A DNA stretch of 64,000 nucleotides from Pontibacterium sp049603715 (GTDB taxonomy: Bacteria; Pseudomonadota; Gammaproteobacteria; Pseudomonadales; Balneatricaceae), in the NCBI GenBank assembly GCA_049603715.1, contig JBMYSW010000001.1, forward strand, positions 124,001 through 188,000, read 5' to 3'. The translations under genes were made by a program, and so were the position numbers. Within the stretch, counting starts at the first letter, position 1. Every line of letters begins with the position of its first letter. Shown here piece after piece: positions 36,452 through 45,154 of this stretch. The notes under the pieces were generated by a model. It did not search any database. It was not told the origin of the DNA and saw nothing but the letters and a program-made list of their open reading frames with translations.

Positions 36452-36466
36452 ACTGGTCATACCAGT
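36452..36466. promoter_or_regulatory. FCR-type operator 1 in the glcD-glcC spacer
   Basis: ACTGGTCATACCAGT is a perfect 6-bp inverted repeat with a 3-bp spacer, the architecture bound by FadR-subfamily GntR regulators (LldR, PdhR and GlcC sites contain TGGT-n3-ACCA). It lies about 77 bp upstream of glcD. Confidence 0.78.
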
Positions 36467-36554
36467 AAGTTTTAATAACTCTAAAATTTATAATATAAGT
36501 TATTGTTTATGAATAATTTAATTATGAACTTTAGTGGCTTAACGGGATTTTAAA

Positions 36555-36569
36555 ACTGGTCATACCAGT
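36555..36569. promoter_or_regulatory. FCR-type operator 2 in the glcD-glcC spacer
   Basis: This is an identical 15-bp copy of operator 1, 103 bp centre to centre and about 33 bp upstream of the regulator start. That position suits autoregulation, and the pair could support DNA looping. Confidence 0.78.
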
Positions 36570-36602
36570 AGTTGATAACTGTGGGTGAAAGGCTTTTTAG
36601 CG

Positions 36603-37361
36603 ATGGTAGATAAAACAAACAGCTTGTCGGCGAGTATCGCACGGCGCTTAGAAACACTGATTTTGGATGGCTCTCTGATGCCGGGTAAGGAAATTCCCTC
36701 TGAGCGACAGCTATCGCAAAAGTTAGGGGTTTCGCGTCCGGTATTACGCGAGGCTATTGGCGAGCTGAGGGCCAAAGGGCTGATCTCAACCTCTCAAGGC
36801 CGTCGCTCAGTTGTCACGGGCTTTGTGCCCACCGATGCCACCATGACGCCGTTAGAGCACTTATTTCGCGACCATCCTCGTACCCTATTTGACTTACTTG
36901 AAGTGCGTGAGGTCTTGGAAGGGCAAGCCGCCTTTTTGGCTGCGCAACGTGCAACCGAAGAAGACCGAAATCGTATTCGTTACGCCTATGAGAAGTTGAC
37001 TCAAAGCGATCACAGTGTGTTGTCTGAGTTAGAGGTGGCTGAGCTTGATCATGCGTTTCACCGAGCCGTGTGTAACGCCTCTCACAATCCGGTATTAATT
37101 CATACGTTACAGAGTTTGATGAAACTCATGCTCAATACTGTTTTGGTGTCGGTCAATACCTTGTATCACCGAGAGGCGGTGAAAAAGCAAATTGATAAGC
37201 ATCACGAGCGCATTTATCAGGCAGTTATGGATGGCAAGCCGGAAGTGGCGAGCAAAGTGGCTAAAGAGCACTTAAGCAGTGTGAACAAAATTTTAGAGGG
37301 AATTGATAAAGAGGAAGCGCGATTAGAGCGCTTCACCGATTGGGAAAACACGATTCGTTAA
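36603..37361 (+). CDS. glcC: GntR/FadR-family regulator of the glycolate operon (GlcC-like)
   Basis: The 252-residue regulator has an N-terminal winged helix (IPSERQLSQKLGVSRPVLREAI) and a C-terminal FCD ligand domain with the metal-binding Asp/His set (ELDHAFHRAV, DKHHERIY, KEHLSSV). It is divergent from glcDEF and two identical operators lie between them, so local control in response to glycolate or a related 2-hydroxy acid is very likely. LldR or PdhR paralogues cannot be excluded from sequence alone. I chose the ATG at 36603 with GAAAGG upstream over a GTG at 36585 that lacks a ribosome site. Confidence 0.85.
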   Translation: MVDKTNSLSASIARRLETLILDGSLMPGKEIPSERQLSQKLGVSRPVLREAIGELRAKGLISTSQGRRSVVTGFVPTDATMTPLEHLFRDHPRTLFDLLEVREVLEGQAAFLAAQRATEEDRNRIRYAYEKLTQSDHSVLSELEVAELDHAFHRAVCNASHNPVLIHTLQSLMKLMLNTVLVSVNTLYHREAVKKQIDKHHERIYQAVMDGKPEVASKVAKEHLSSVNKILEGIDKEEARLERFTDWENTIR

Positions 37362-37404
37362 CCCGCTCCTAACCACGGGAGCAAAGGCAACCAAAGGTTA
37401 GGCG

Positions 37405-38301
37405 TTAAAGAATAAACGCCAGCACCACAGGAATAACCAACAAGCTACCAAAGTTGCCCAGCAACACAATCGACGAGACCTGCTGTGGCGAGTACTGGTA
37501 TTGCTCGGCAATCATAAAGTTTAAGAGCGCGGGTGGTAGCGCAGCAAACAAAATGAGGTAGCCACTCTCCACAGGGGTGAGTAGCCCCGTCATGACCAAA
37601 GGAATGGCAATTATCAAGCCGCTAAGTGGGCACAAAACCGCGCCCGCCATACCAATACGCCATTGACCAAAGTCGATATTGGTCATGCGCACACCCAAGG
37701 CGAATAACATCAGCGGAATAGCGATGTCGCCTAACATGCCTATACACAAGGCCAAAAATTCAGGTAAAGGCCAGCCCGAAAGATTCCACAAAATACCCGC
37801 CGCCGAGGCTAATATCACTGGCATTTTGGCCAAGGCGCTCATGCGTGTGTTTCTGTCGAGTAGATACAGACCAAGGGTGAAGTGCAGTGTGTTTTCGACC
37901 AAAAACAACATCACCGCTGCGGGCAATGCTGCTTCGCCAAAGGCCAATACCGCGAGGGGTAAGCCTAGGTTGCCGGCGTTGTTAAACATCATGGGGGGCA
38001 CAAAGGTTTTTACATCCCAGCCAAAATATTTACAAACGGGATACACCAAAATACCGGAGCCAATCACCACCACAAACGCAGCCAACGCAAGTCGACCATA
38101 CTCAACTAAATCGAAGGATTTAGACGCCAGCACACTAAATAAGAGCGCCGGGATAAACACGTCCATATTCAGGGTGTTGGCGACTGCCATTTTAGGTGAG
38201 CGCTTACGTGCGTATAGGTAGCCAATTAGCACAATGCTAACCAGTGGAAACACGGTTAAAAAGATCTTTGATAGCAACTCAAACGAAGTAGGACTTGGCA
38301 T
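37405..38301 (-). CDS. AEC-family (auxin efflux carrier-like) transporter
   Basis: This hydrophobic protein (298 residues from the chosen start) has about ten transmembrane segments and the two AEC halves: FVPPMMFNNAGNLGLPLAVLA near the middle and a repeated hydrophobic C-terminal half. Bacterial AEC proteins move malate, other organic acids or auxin-like compounds; the substrate here is unknown. Its place between the glycolate and pyruvate dehydrogenase regulators suggests an organic acid. I prefer ATG 38301 to a GTG 75 bp upstream, because the extension looks unlike the family. Confidence 0.82.
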   Translation of the reverse strand: MPSPTSFELLSKIFLTVFPLVSIVLIGYLYARKRSPKMAVANTLNMDVFIPALLFSVLASKSFDLVEYGRLALAAFVVVIGSGILVYPVCKYFGWDVKTFVPPMMFNNAGNLGLPLAVLAFGEAALPAAVMLFLVENTLHFTLGLYLLDRNTRMSALAKMPVILASAAGILWNLSGWPLPEFLALCIGMLGDIAIPLMLFALGVRMTNIDFGQWRIGMAGAVLCPLSGLIIAIPLVMTGLLTPVESGYLILFAALPPALLNFMIAEQYQYSPQQVSSIVLLGNFGSLLVIPVVLAFIL

Positions 38302-38582
38302 GGCGGCGCAGGGCTCTGTGGTTGGGCAAGATAGAAGAAAAGATGAACTATATAGGATAAGCGCGCTTATAAGCACTAAGTCTAAAGCTTAATTGACGAA
38401 CGCTGCCGACTAAAACGTATGAATATCGGTGCAAGTCATTCGAAACAAGCTGACTTAAATTCATTTATTCGATAGAGCGGGTAAATGAGGTTTAGGTCTG
38501 CGAAAACTTGTGTTAGAAATGAATCAAAACGACCAACGCACTAATGCGAAAGTCGGACTCTATCTCGGAGAGAACGTCTCAT

Positions 38583-39380
38583 ATGTCATCGACGCAGTTG
38601 CTTAACCGTCAACCCGCGCTTGTCACACCTGAGTCCTCTGGCCCACAAACCGGCCTTCAGTCGTCCAATACATTGGCTGAGCGCCTTGTCGATTTTTATG
38701 CCAACCCATCAGCTCTCCCTCTCCGATTACCTTCTGAGCGCCAAATGGCCCAAGACCTTAATGTGTCTCGCCCGAGTATTCGCACAGCCTTGGTTTCACT
38801 GACCTGTCAAGGTGTCGTCGAACAGCGTGGACGGCAGCGCTGGCTAGTGGCTTTATCAAACAGCCCATCAGCAGTCTCGCCAAGCGAGCCTCAAGTAGCA
38901 GATGAAACCGATGCGCTCAGTATCTTGATGGATACCTCATCGCAAGTGAGCGATGACTTCTTTACGTTCAGAAAAGCCCTAGAAGGTGAGCTGGCCTTTG
39001 CCGCCGCGAATAATCGCAATACCGAGGGGCGCCACGCCTTAACCCGCGCTTATGATGCCTTGAGCGATGCTTTTGAGGCGGGGAGTCATCACCAAATCGC
39101 CCAAGCGGACTTTGCTTTTCATATGGCGATTGCTGACGCATCGGCCAATCCGGTTTTAAAAGAGGCAAACGAGCGGTTATTACGGGTGTTAAGACACCAG
39201 ATGCAGCAAAGCCATGTTCAGTTTGAGTCTAATACCGAGCTGGTGGCGCAGCTCCAATCGCAACACAAGGCATTAAAAGAAGCGATTGTGAATGGTCAGG
39301 CTATACAGGCAAAAGCTTTGGCAGAACAACATATTGCGGCAGTTTATCAGGCGCGAAACCAGCTGGTGGACAGCCTGTAA
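38583..39380 (+). CDS. pdhR: GntR/FadR-family regulator beside aceEF (PdhR-like)
   Basis: The 265-residue regulator has a GntR winged helix preceded by a roughly 30-residue Ser/Pro/Thr-rich lead (HTH core LPSERQMAQDLNVSRPSIRTAL) and an FCD domain (ADFAFHMAIADAS, QSQHKALKEAI, AEQHIAAV). The codirectional neighbour is aceEF, and the spacer carries repeated TTTGTAGT/ACTACAAA elements, so it is probably the pyruvate-responsive repressor of pyruvate dehydrogenase. The wing and the operator differ from E. coli PdhR. The ATG at 38583 follows GGAGAG; a longer frame from 38544 is unsupported. Confidence 0.8.
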   Translation: MSSTQLLNRQPALVTPESSGPQTGLQSSNTLAERLVDFYANPSALPLRLPSERQMAQDLNVSRPSIRTALVSLTCQGVVEQRGRQRWLVALSNSPSAVSPSEPQVADETDALSILMDTSSQVSDDFFTFRKALEGELAFAAANNRNTEGRHALTRAYDALSDAFEAGSHHQIAQADFAFHMAIADASANPVLKEANERLLRVLRHQMQQSHVQFESNTELVAQLQSQHKALKEAIVNGQAIQAKALAEQHIAAVYQARNQLVDSL

Positions 39381-39398
39381 AGCGCGCTTGTGTTGTCG

Positions 39399-39470
39399 TT
39401 TGTAGTCAAAACTTGGCGTTTTGTAGTCGAGACTACAAAAACTACAAAAACAATGTACTAAAACTACAAA
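39399..39470. promoter_or_regulatory. Cluster of TTTGTAGT / ACTACAAA half-sites upstream of aceE
   Basis: Half-sites TTTGTAGTC occur at 39399-39407 and ACTACAAA at 39441-39448 and 39463-39470. A palindrome with 10-bp arms (TTTTGTAGTC at 39419-39428 and GACTACAAAA at 39431-39440, 2-bp spacer) lies between them. Together with the site at 39536 they suggest cooperative regulator binding. Confidence 0.65.
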
Positions 39471-39514
39471 TAGGGGTGCATAGGTCAATTTTTATCCATA
39501 TATTTGTTCAAATG

Positions 39515-39550
39515 TGGACAGATAAAAGGTGATTATGTAGTATTACTACA
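39515..39550 (+). promoter_or_regulatory. Predicted aceE promoter with overlapping 6-3-6 operator
   Basis: TGGACA (39515-39520) and TAGTAT (39538-39543) are spaced by 17 bp. The inverted repeat TGTAGT-ATT-ACTACA (39536-39550) covers the -10 box. A repressor bound there would block RNA polymerase. Confidence 0.62.
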
Positions 39551-39674
39551 AAGCTCAATAATGAATATAACAATGGTGAATATGTTGCGATGCAGCATGT
39601 TCACTGGGATACAGTGACTTAAAATTTGTTTGCCGTGCGTGCAACCAAAACAATACAGAGTGGAGAAAGGCAAA

Positions 39675-42332
39675 GTGCAAGATTTCATAGACGATATCGA
39701 CCCTGTTCAAACACAGGAGTGGCTGGATGCCCTAGAGTCCGTTGCTAAAAACGAAGGTGACGAGCGTGCGAGCTTCGTACTTAAGAAGTTGGGCGAAAAA
39801 GCTCAAGACTTAGGTGTAGGTGGCGCAGGTGCGATCACCACGCCTTACCGCAACACCATTGCGCCTAAAGACGAAGCGCGTATGCCAGGCGACTTGTTTA
39901 TGGAGCGCCGCATTCGTTCTTTCATTCGTTGGAACGCTATGGCGATGGTTATGCGTGCAAACGATAACGACGAAGGCCTAGGTGGTCACATTTCGTCTTT
40001 CTCATCTTCTGCGACGCTTTACGACATCGGCTTCAACTACTTCTTCCGTGGTAACGAAGGCGACCAAGATGCAGATATGGTGTTCTTCCAAGGCCACATC
40101 TCTCCGGGTATCTACGCACGTGCTTACCTAGAAGGTCGTCTAACTGAAGAGCAACTAGACAACTTCCGTCGCGAAGTAGACGGTAATGGTCTTTCTTCTT
40201 ACCCGCACCCATGGTTGATGCCTGATTTCTGGCAGTTCCCAACAGTATCTATGGGTCTAGGTCCAATCCAAGCGATTTACCAAGCGCACGTTATGCGTTA
40301 CCTATCAGCCCGTGAGCTAGTGAAACGTGGTTCACGTAAAGTATGGGCGTTCTTGGGTGACGGTGAGTGTGACGAGCCAGAATCATTGGGTGCTATCGCA
40401 CTTGCAGGCCGCGAGCAGCTAGAAAACCTAGTCTTCGTTATCAACTGTAACCTACAGCGCCTAGACGGCCCTGTACGTGGTAACGGCAAAATCGTTCAAG
40501 AGCTTGAAGGCGTATTCCGCGGCGCAGGCTGGAACGTAATCAAGTGTCTATGGGGCCGTCACTGGGATCCACTATTTGAAAAAGACGACAAAGGTCTGCT
40601 TCAAAAACGTATGGACGAAGTGGTTGATGGTGAGTTGCAAAACTACAAAGCTAACGGCGGCGCTTACACTCGTGAGCACTTCTTTGGTAAGTACCCAGAG
40701 CTACTAGAAATGGTTGCAGATATGTCGGACGACGACATCATGAATCTGAACCGTGGTGGCCACGACCCATACAAAGTGTTCGCAGCTTACCAAGCCGCAA
40801 TGGACCACAAAGGTCAGCCAACTGTTATCTTGGCGCAAACTGTTAAAGGTTACGGTACCGGTAAATCAGGCGAAGCTAAAAACGATACTCACTCAATGAA
40901 GAAGGTTGCTCTAGACGACCTTAAAGATTTCCGTGACCGCTTCAACATTCCTCTAGCTGACGACCAGCTAAAAGGTATGCCTTACTACCGTCCATCTCCA
41001 GACTCTCCAGAAATGAAGTACATGTTGGAGCGTCGTCAGAAGCTAGGCGGTTTCTACCCAGTACGTCGTACTGAGTTTGAAAAGCTAGAAATTCCAGCGC
41101 TAGACGTTTTCTCTAACAACCTTAAAGAAAGCGGCAAGCGTGAGTTGTCTACACAAATGTCACTTAACCGTGTACTAAGCACCTTGGTTAAAGACAAAAA
41201 CATGGGCGACCGTGTTGTACCTATCGTTCCTGACGAAGCGCGTACTTTCGGTATGGAAGGTATGTTCCGTCAGTTGGGTATCTACACTTCTGAAGGCCAG
41301 CGTTACGAGCCACACGACTCTGACCAAATCATGTTCTACAAAGAGTCTAAAACAGGTCAGATCCTTGAAGAAGGTATCAACGAATCTGGTGCATTCTCTG
41401 CATGGTTGGCGTGTGCGACTTCTTACGCGAACAACAACTGCACTATGGTGCCGTTCTACATCTTCTACTCAATGTTTGGTTTCCAACGTGTAATGGACCT
41501 AACGTGGGCAGCGGGTGACTCGCAAGCACGTGGTTTCTTGATCGGTGCAACGTCCGGTCGTACAACGCTAAACGGCGAAGGTCTACAGCACCAAGACGGC
41601 CACAGCCACCTAATGGCGCAAATGATTCCAAACTGTGTGTCTTATGACCCAACATACGGTTACGAGCTAACTGTTATCGTTCAAAACGGTATGAAGCGCA
41701 TGTACGAAGATCAAGAAAACATCTTCTACTACGTAACCACCATGAACGAAAACTACGCACACCCAGCAATGCCAGTAGGTGCTGAAGAAGGCATCATCAA
41801 AGGTATGTACATGCTTTCTGAAGGTAAAGAAACCGAGAAGAAAGTTCAGTTGATGGGTTGTGGCACTATCTTGCGCGAAGTTGAAGCTGCGGCTGAAATC
41901 CTTCGTGAAGAGTTTGGTGTTGAGTCTGACATTTGGAGCACCACATCTATCAACGAATTGCGTCGTGATGCGCAGGCTGCTGAGCGTTGGAACTTTATGC
42001 ACCCAACCGAAGAGCCACGCAAAGCCTACGTAACTGAGTGTGTAGAAAGCCGTCAAGGTCCTGTGATCGCTGCGACAGACTACATGCGCATGTACCCAGA
42101 TCAACTTCGCGAATACATCCCACGCACTTTCAAAGTGTTGGGTACTGACGGTTTCGGTCGTTCAGATACTCGCTCTAAGTTGCGTGAGTTCTTCGAAGTA
42201 AACCGCCACTACGTGGTACTTGCTGCACTTACAGCACTTAAGGAAGAAGGCAAGGTTGAAGCCGCTGATGTCGCTAAGGCCATGCAGAAGTTCAATCTAA
42301 ATCCGGAAAAACCGGCTCCGTGGACTGTTTAA
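39675..42332 (+). CDS. aceE: Pyruvate dehydrogenase E1 component (homodimeric type)
   Basis: AceE decarboxylates pyruvate with thiamine diphosphate and acetylates the E2 lipoyl groups. The 885-residue protein aligns end to end with E. coli AceE: the TPP motif FLGDGECDEPES...NCNLQRLDG, GHISPGIYARA, and DEARTFGMEGMFRQLGIY in the second half. I chose GTG 39675 (start MQDFIDDIDPVQTQEW), preceded by GGAGAAAGG, over a frame open from 39630. It is cotranscribed with aceF 41 bp downstream. No lpd (E3) follows. Confidence 0.96.
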   Translation: MQDFIDDIDPVQTQEWLDALESVAKNEGDERASFVLKKLGEKAQDLGVGGAGAITTPYRNTIAPKDEARMPGDLFMERRIRSFIRWNAMAMVMRANDNDEGLGGHISSFSSSATLYDIGFNYFFRGNEGDQDADMVFFQGHISPGIYARAYLEGRLTEEQLDNFRREVDGNGLSSYPHPWLMPDFWQFPTVSMGLGPIQAIYQAHVMRYLSARELVKRGSRKVWAFLGDGECDEPESLGAIALAGREQLENLVFVINCNLQRLDGPVRGNGKIVQELEGVFRGAGWNVIKCLWGRHWDPLFEKDDKGLLQKRMDEVVDGELQNYKANGGAYTREHFFGKYPELLEMVADMSDDDIMNLNRGGHDPYKVFAAYQAAMDHKGQPTVILAQTVKGYGTGKSGEAKNDTHSMKKVALDDLKDFRDRFNIPLADDQLKGMPYYRPSPDSPEMKYMLERRQKLGGFYPVRRTEFEKLEIPALDVFSNNLKESGKRELSTQMSLNRVLSTLVKDKNMGDRVVPIVPDEARTFGMEGMFRQLGIYTSEGQRYEPHDSDQIMFYKESKTGQILEEGINESGAFSAWLACATSYANNNCTMVPFYIFYSMFGFQRVMDLTWAAGDSQARGFLIGATSGRTTLNGEGLQHQDGHSHLMAQMIPNCVSYDPTYGYELTVIVQNGMKRMYEDQENIFYYVTTMNENYAHPAMPVGAEEGIIKGMYMLSEGKETEKKVQLMGCGTILREVEAAAEILREEFGVESDIWSTTSINELRRDAQAAERWNFMHPTEEPRKAYVTECVESRQGPVIAATDYMRMYPDQLREYIPRTFKVLGTDGFGRSDTRSKLREFFEVNRHYVVLAALTALKEEGKVEAADVAKAMQKFNLNPEKPAPWTV

Positions 42333-42373
42333 GTCCATTGAACTTCGTTTTGGTTAATTTGGAGGATATCTAA

Positions 42374-44338
42374 GTGAGCACGATTGATATTACCGTACCT
42401 GACCTATCAGGTGCAGAAGACGTAGATGTAATTGAAGTGCTGGTTAAAGCCGGTGACAGCGTTGAAGAAGGCGATAGCCTTATCGCCCTAGAAACTGACA
42501 AAGCATCTATGGAAGTTCCAGCAACCCAATCGGGTGTGGTTGCTGAAGTGATTATGCAAGAAGGCGCGGTATGTAACGAAGGTGATTTGATTCTTCGTTT
42601 AACCGTAGGTGGCGAAGCTGCGGCTGAAGCTCCTGCAGTTGCTGAAGAAGCGCCTGCGCCAGCTCCTGCGGCTGAGCCTGCACCTGCTGCCCCAGCGGCA
42701 GCGCCTGCAGCTTCTGCGCTTGAAGAAGTGCTTGTACCTGACTTGTCAGGTGCTGAAGATGTAGACGTGATCGAAGTTTTGGTTAAAGCCGGCGACGTTA
42801 TCGCTGAAGGCGATAGCCTAATCGCACTAGAAACTGACAAGGCTTCAATGGAAGTGCCTGCGCCTAAAGGCGGTACAGTGAAAGAAGTAAAAATCACTGA
42901 AGGCTCTACCTGTAATGAAGGCGACCTTGTGTTGATTCTTGAAGTTGCGGGCGCTGCACCAGCGGCGGCTCCAGCGGCGGCAGAAGCACCAGCAGCTCCT
43001 GCACCGGCTCCGGCAGAAGCGCCAGCGGCTGCACCTGTAGCGGGTGGTGTGGAAGACGTATTGGTTCCTGATCTATCAGGTGCGACCGACGTAGACGTTA
43101 TCGAAGTCTTGGTTAAAGCGGGTGATGTGATCGCAGAAGGCGACAGCCTCATCGCACTTGAAACTGATAAAGCTTCAATGGAAGTACCAGCACCTAAAGC
43201 AGGTACCGTCAAAGAAGTATTGATCGCTGAAGGCGGTACGGTTAACGAAGGCGACCTAATCGTTAAGCTAGAAGTGGCGGGCGCAGCTCCTGCACCTGCT
43301 GCAGCGGCTCCAGCACCTGCGCCAGCAGCGGCAGCACCAGCTGCGGCACCGGCAAAAGCAGCACCTGCTCCGGCAGCGCCTGCGGCATCAGCTGACCTTG
43401 CTTCTTTGGATAAGAAGAACAAGACAGCACATGCGGGTCCTGCGGTACGTGCAATTGCACGTGAATTTGGCGTAGACCTTACATTGGTTTCGGGTACAGG
43501 TCGTAAAGGTCGTATCTTGAAAGAAGATGTACAAGCCTACGTTAAAGGTGCGCTTAAGAAGCTAGCCGAAGCGCCTAAAGCGGGTACAGTGACAGGTGGT
43601 TCAGGTATCCCTGCGATTCCTGAAGTAGACTTCAGCAAGTTTGGTGAAGTAGAAGTTGAGAAGCTTTCTAAAATCGCCAAAGTAACGCGCGACAACATGT
43701 CTCGCTGCTGGTTGAACATTCCACATGTGACTCAGTTTGATAAGGCCGACATCACCGACCTTGAAGCCTTCCGTAAAGAAATGAAGGAAGAAGCGGCTAA
43801 GTCGGGTGTTAAACTGACTCCGCTACCGTTTATGCTTAAAGCAATCGCCATTGCTCTTAAAGCGCATCCGAAGTTCAACGCATCTTTGCATGCAGACGGT
43901 GAGCACATTGTTTATAAGAAGTACGTCAACATCGGTATGGCGGTTGATACGCCAAACGGTTTGATGGTTCCTGTAATCAAAGACGCGGACAAGAAGAGCA
44001 TTTACGAGCTTTCTAAAGAAGCGATTGAGTTGGCAGGCAAAGCGAAAGATCGCAAGCTTAAGCCAAACGAAATGCAAGGTGCATGTTTCACCATTTCGAG
44101 CCTAGGTGGCATTGGCGGTACTGGCTTTACGCCAATCGTTAACGCACCAGAAGTTGCGATTTTGGGTGTGTCTAAAGCTGATATCGAACCGCGTTGGAAC
44201 GGTAAAGAGTTTGAACCACGTAAGATGCTGCCTCTATGCCTATCTTACGATCACCGTGCGATTAACGGCGGTGACGCAGGTAAGTTCCTAACCTACCTAA
44301 ACTCACTGCTAAGCGACGTTCGCCGCTTGATTCTATAA
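42374..44338 (+). CDS. aceF: Dihydrolipoamide acetyltransferase E2 (three lipoyl domains)
   Basis: AceF carries acetyl groups on lipoyl-lysines and transfers them to CoA. The 654-residue protein has three N-terminal lipoyl domains, each with ETDKASMEVPA (lipoylated K43, K156, K266), separated by Ala/Pro linkers. A peripheral-subunit-binding domain follows (about residues 350-390, AGPAVRAIAREFGVDL), then the catalytic domain with the active histidine in YDHRAINGGDAG. Three lipoyl domains match E. coli, whereas many pseudomonads have two. The second and third domains are nearly identical in protein but differ at silent sites. The start is GTG 42374 after GGAGG. Confidence 0.96.
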   Translation: MSTIDITVPDLSGAEDVDVIEVLVKAGDSVEEGDSLIALETDKASMEVPATQSGVVAEVIMQEGAVCNEGDLILRLTVGGEAAAEAPAVAEEAPAPAPAAEPAPAAPAAAPAASALEEVLVPDLSGAEDVDVIEVLVKAGDVIAEGDSLIALETDKASMEVPAPKGGTVKEVKITEGSTCNEGDLVLILEVAGAAPAAAPAAAEAPAAPAPAPAEAPAAAPVAGGVEDVLVPDLSGATDVDVIEVLVKAGDVIAEGDSLIALETDKASMEVPAPKAGTVKEVLIAEGGTVNEGDLIVKLEVAGAAPAPAAAAPAPAPAAAAPAAAPAKAAPAPAAPAASADLASLDKKNKTAHAGPAVRAIAREFGVDLTLVSGTGRKGRILKEDVQAYVKGALKKLAEAPKAGTVTGGSGIPAIPEVDFSKFGEVEVEKLSKIAKVTRDNMSRCWLNIPHVTQFDKADITDLEAFRKEMKEEAAKSGVKLTPLPFMLKAIAIALKAHPKFNASLHADGEHIVYKKYVNIGMAVDTPNGLMVPVIKDADKKSIYELSKEAIELAGKAKDRKLKPNEMQGACFTISSLGGIGGTGFTPIVNAPEVAILGVSKADIEPRWNGKEFEPRKMLPLCLSYDHRAINGGDAGKFLTYLNSLLSDVRRLIL

Positions 44339-44365
44339 TCAGCGCAGCGCACTAAGCCGTTAAAC

Positions 44366-44394
44366 AAAAGCACTCCTTCGGGGGTGCTTTTTTG
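44366..44394 (+). terminator. aceF: Terminator of aceEF
   Basis: AAAGCACTCC and GGGGTGCTTT pair around a TTCG tetraloop and run into a T-tract. Confidence 0.9.
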
Positions 44395-44474
44395 TTGTTG
44401 GCGGACATTGAATTTAAAAGCCGTGAAGTTTGACTTAGCTCAACTCACTTATAAGCCTTGGTGTAACACAAAGG

Positions 44475-44493
44475 TATAGGGTGCGACCCTATA
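44475..44493. promoter_or_regulatory. 8-3-8 inverted repeat upstream of the copper chaperone gene
   Basis: TATAGGGT (44475-44482) and ACCCTATA (44486-44493) form a perfect palindrome with a GCG centre, 76 bp before the gene. It may be an operator; no regulator can be assigned. Confidence 0.45.
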
Positions 44494-44568
44494 GACACTG
44501 AATAGATAGCTGCCTATAGTCGGGCACCTATCCCTTGCCGGATTGCTACGCTTAGGAGTGTCTTTTAT

Positions 44569-45120
44569 ATGAAGTTTAAATCTGTTTCTTTGTGCACATT
44601 GGCCTGTGCCTTACCTTTATTGGCGGTTGTGCCTAGTTACGCGGCGCATCACGCTGATCATGGTGCCTCATCATTAATGATCGAGTCGCCTTGGGTTCGT
44701 GCGGTGCCACCTGTTTCAAAAATGACGGCAGGTTATTTAGAGCTTCATAACATGGGCGATAAAGAGCGTCGCCTTGTGTCTGTCTCGGCTAACATTTCTA
44801 AAAAGGTTGAGCTGCACATTAGTGAGCCCGCTAAAAACGGTAAGGGCATGGCTATGCGCCAAGTGCCTTATGTGTCGGTGCCAGCGAAAGGTATGACGGC
44901 ACTTAAGCCCGGCAGCTACCATGTTATGTTTATGGGGCTACACCGTTCTCTTGCGGTTGGTGAACCGGTAGAAATTACGTTAACTTTTGCTAATGGCGAG
45001 CAGCAAACGGTCACTGCGCGGGTGTCTAGTGCACCTCATGCACCTAAAGAAGGTGAGGGGCATGGCATGGAACATAAAGATGGCGAACACAGCCACGGTG
45101 GTATGAGCCATAGCCATTAG
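44569..45120 (+). CDS. PCu(A)C-type periplasmic copper chaperone
   Basis: The 183-residue protein has a Sec signal peptide (residues 1-25, ending SYA) and a PCu(A)C domain with the Met/His Cu(I) ligands in VELHISEPAKNGKGMAMRQV and LKPGSYHVMFMGLHR. A His/Met-rich tail (residues 150-183) could bind Cu(II). The family delivers copper to the CuA site of cytochrome oxidase, usually with a Sco protein, which is not seen nearby. A ribosome site TAGGAG precedes the ATG. lrgA begins 34 bp downstream. Confidence 0.92.
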   Translation: MKFKSVSLCTLACALPLLAVVPSYAAHHADHGASSLMIESPWVRAVPPVSKMTAGYLELHNMGDKERRLVSVSANISKKVELHISEPAKNGKGMAMRQVPYVSVPAKGMTALKPGSYHVMFMGLHRSLAVGEPVEITLTFANGEQQTVTARVSSAPHAPKEGEGHGMEHKDGEHSHGGMSHSH

Positions 45121-45154
45121 TGGCACTTTTGGTGATATTTACAGGTAAGCAATT

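Noticed and set aside
37368..37402. CCTAACC/GGTTAGG inverted repeat between glcC and the AEC gene
   Set aside because: Only 7-bp arms with a 21-nt loop and no T-tract; too weak to call a terminator.
39399..39550. Repeated ACTACAAA words as a CRISPR or iteron array
   Set aside because: The units are 8-10 bp, in both orientations and irregularly spaced, without spacers; they fit a regulator-binding cluster next to a GntR gene.
42370..43422. A 350-codon open frame on the minus strand opposite aceF
   Set aside because: It is Ala/Gly/Ser-rich and mirrors the Ala-Pro-Glu linkers and lipoyl repeats of aceF; it has no independent domain and no ribosome site.
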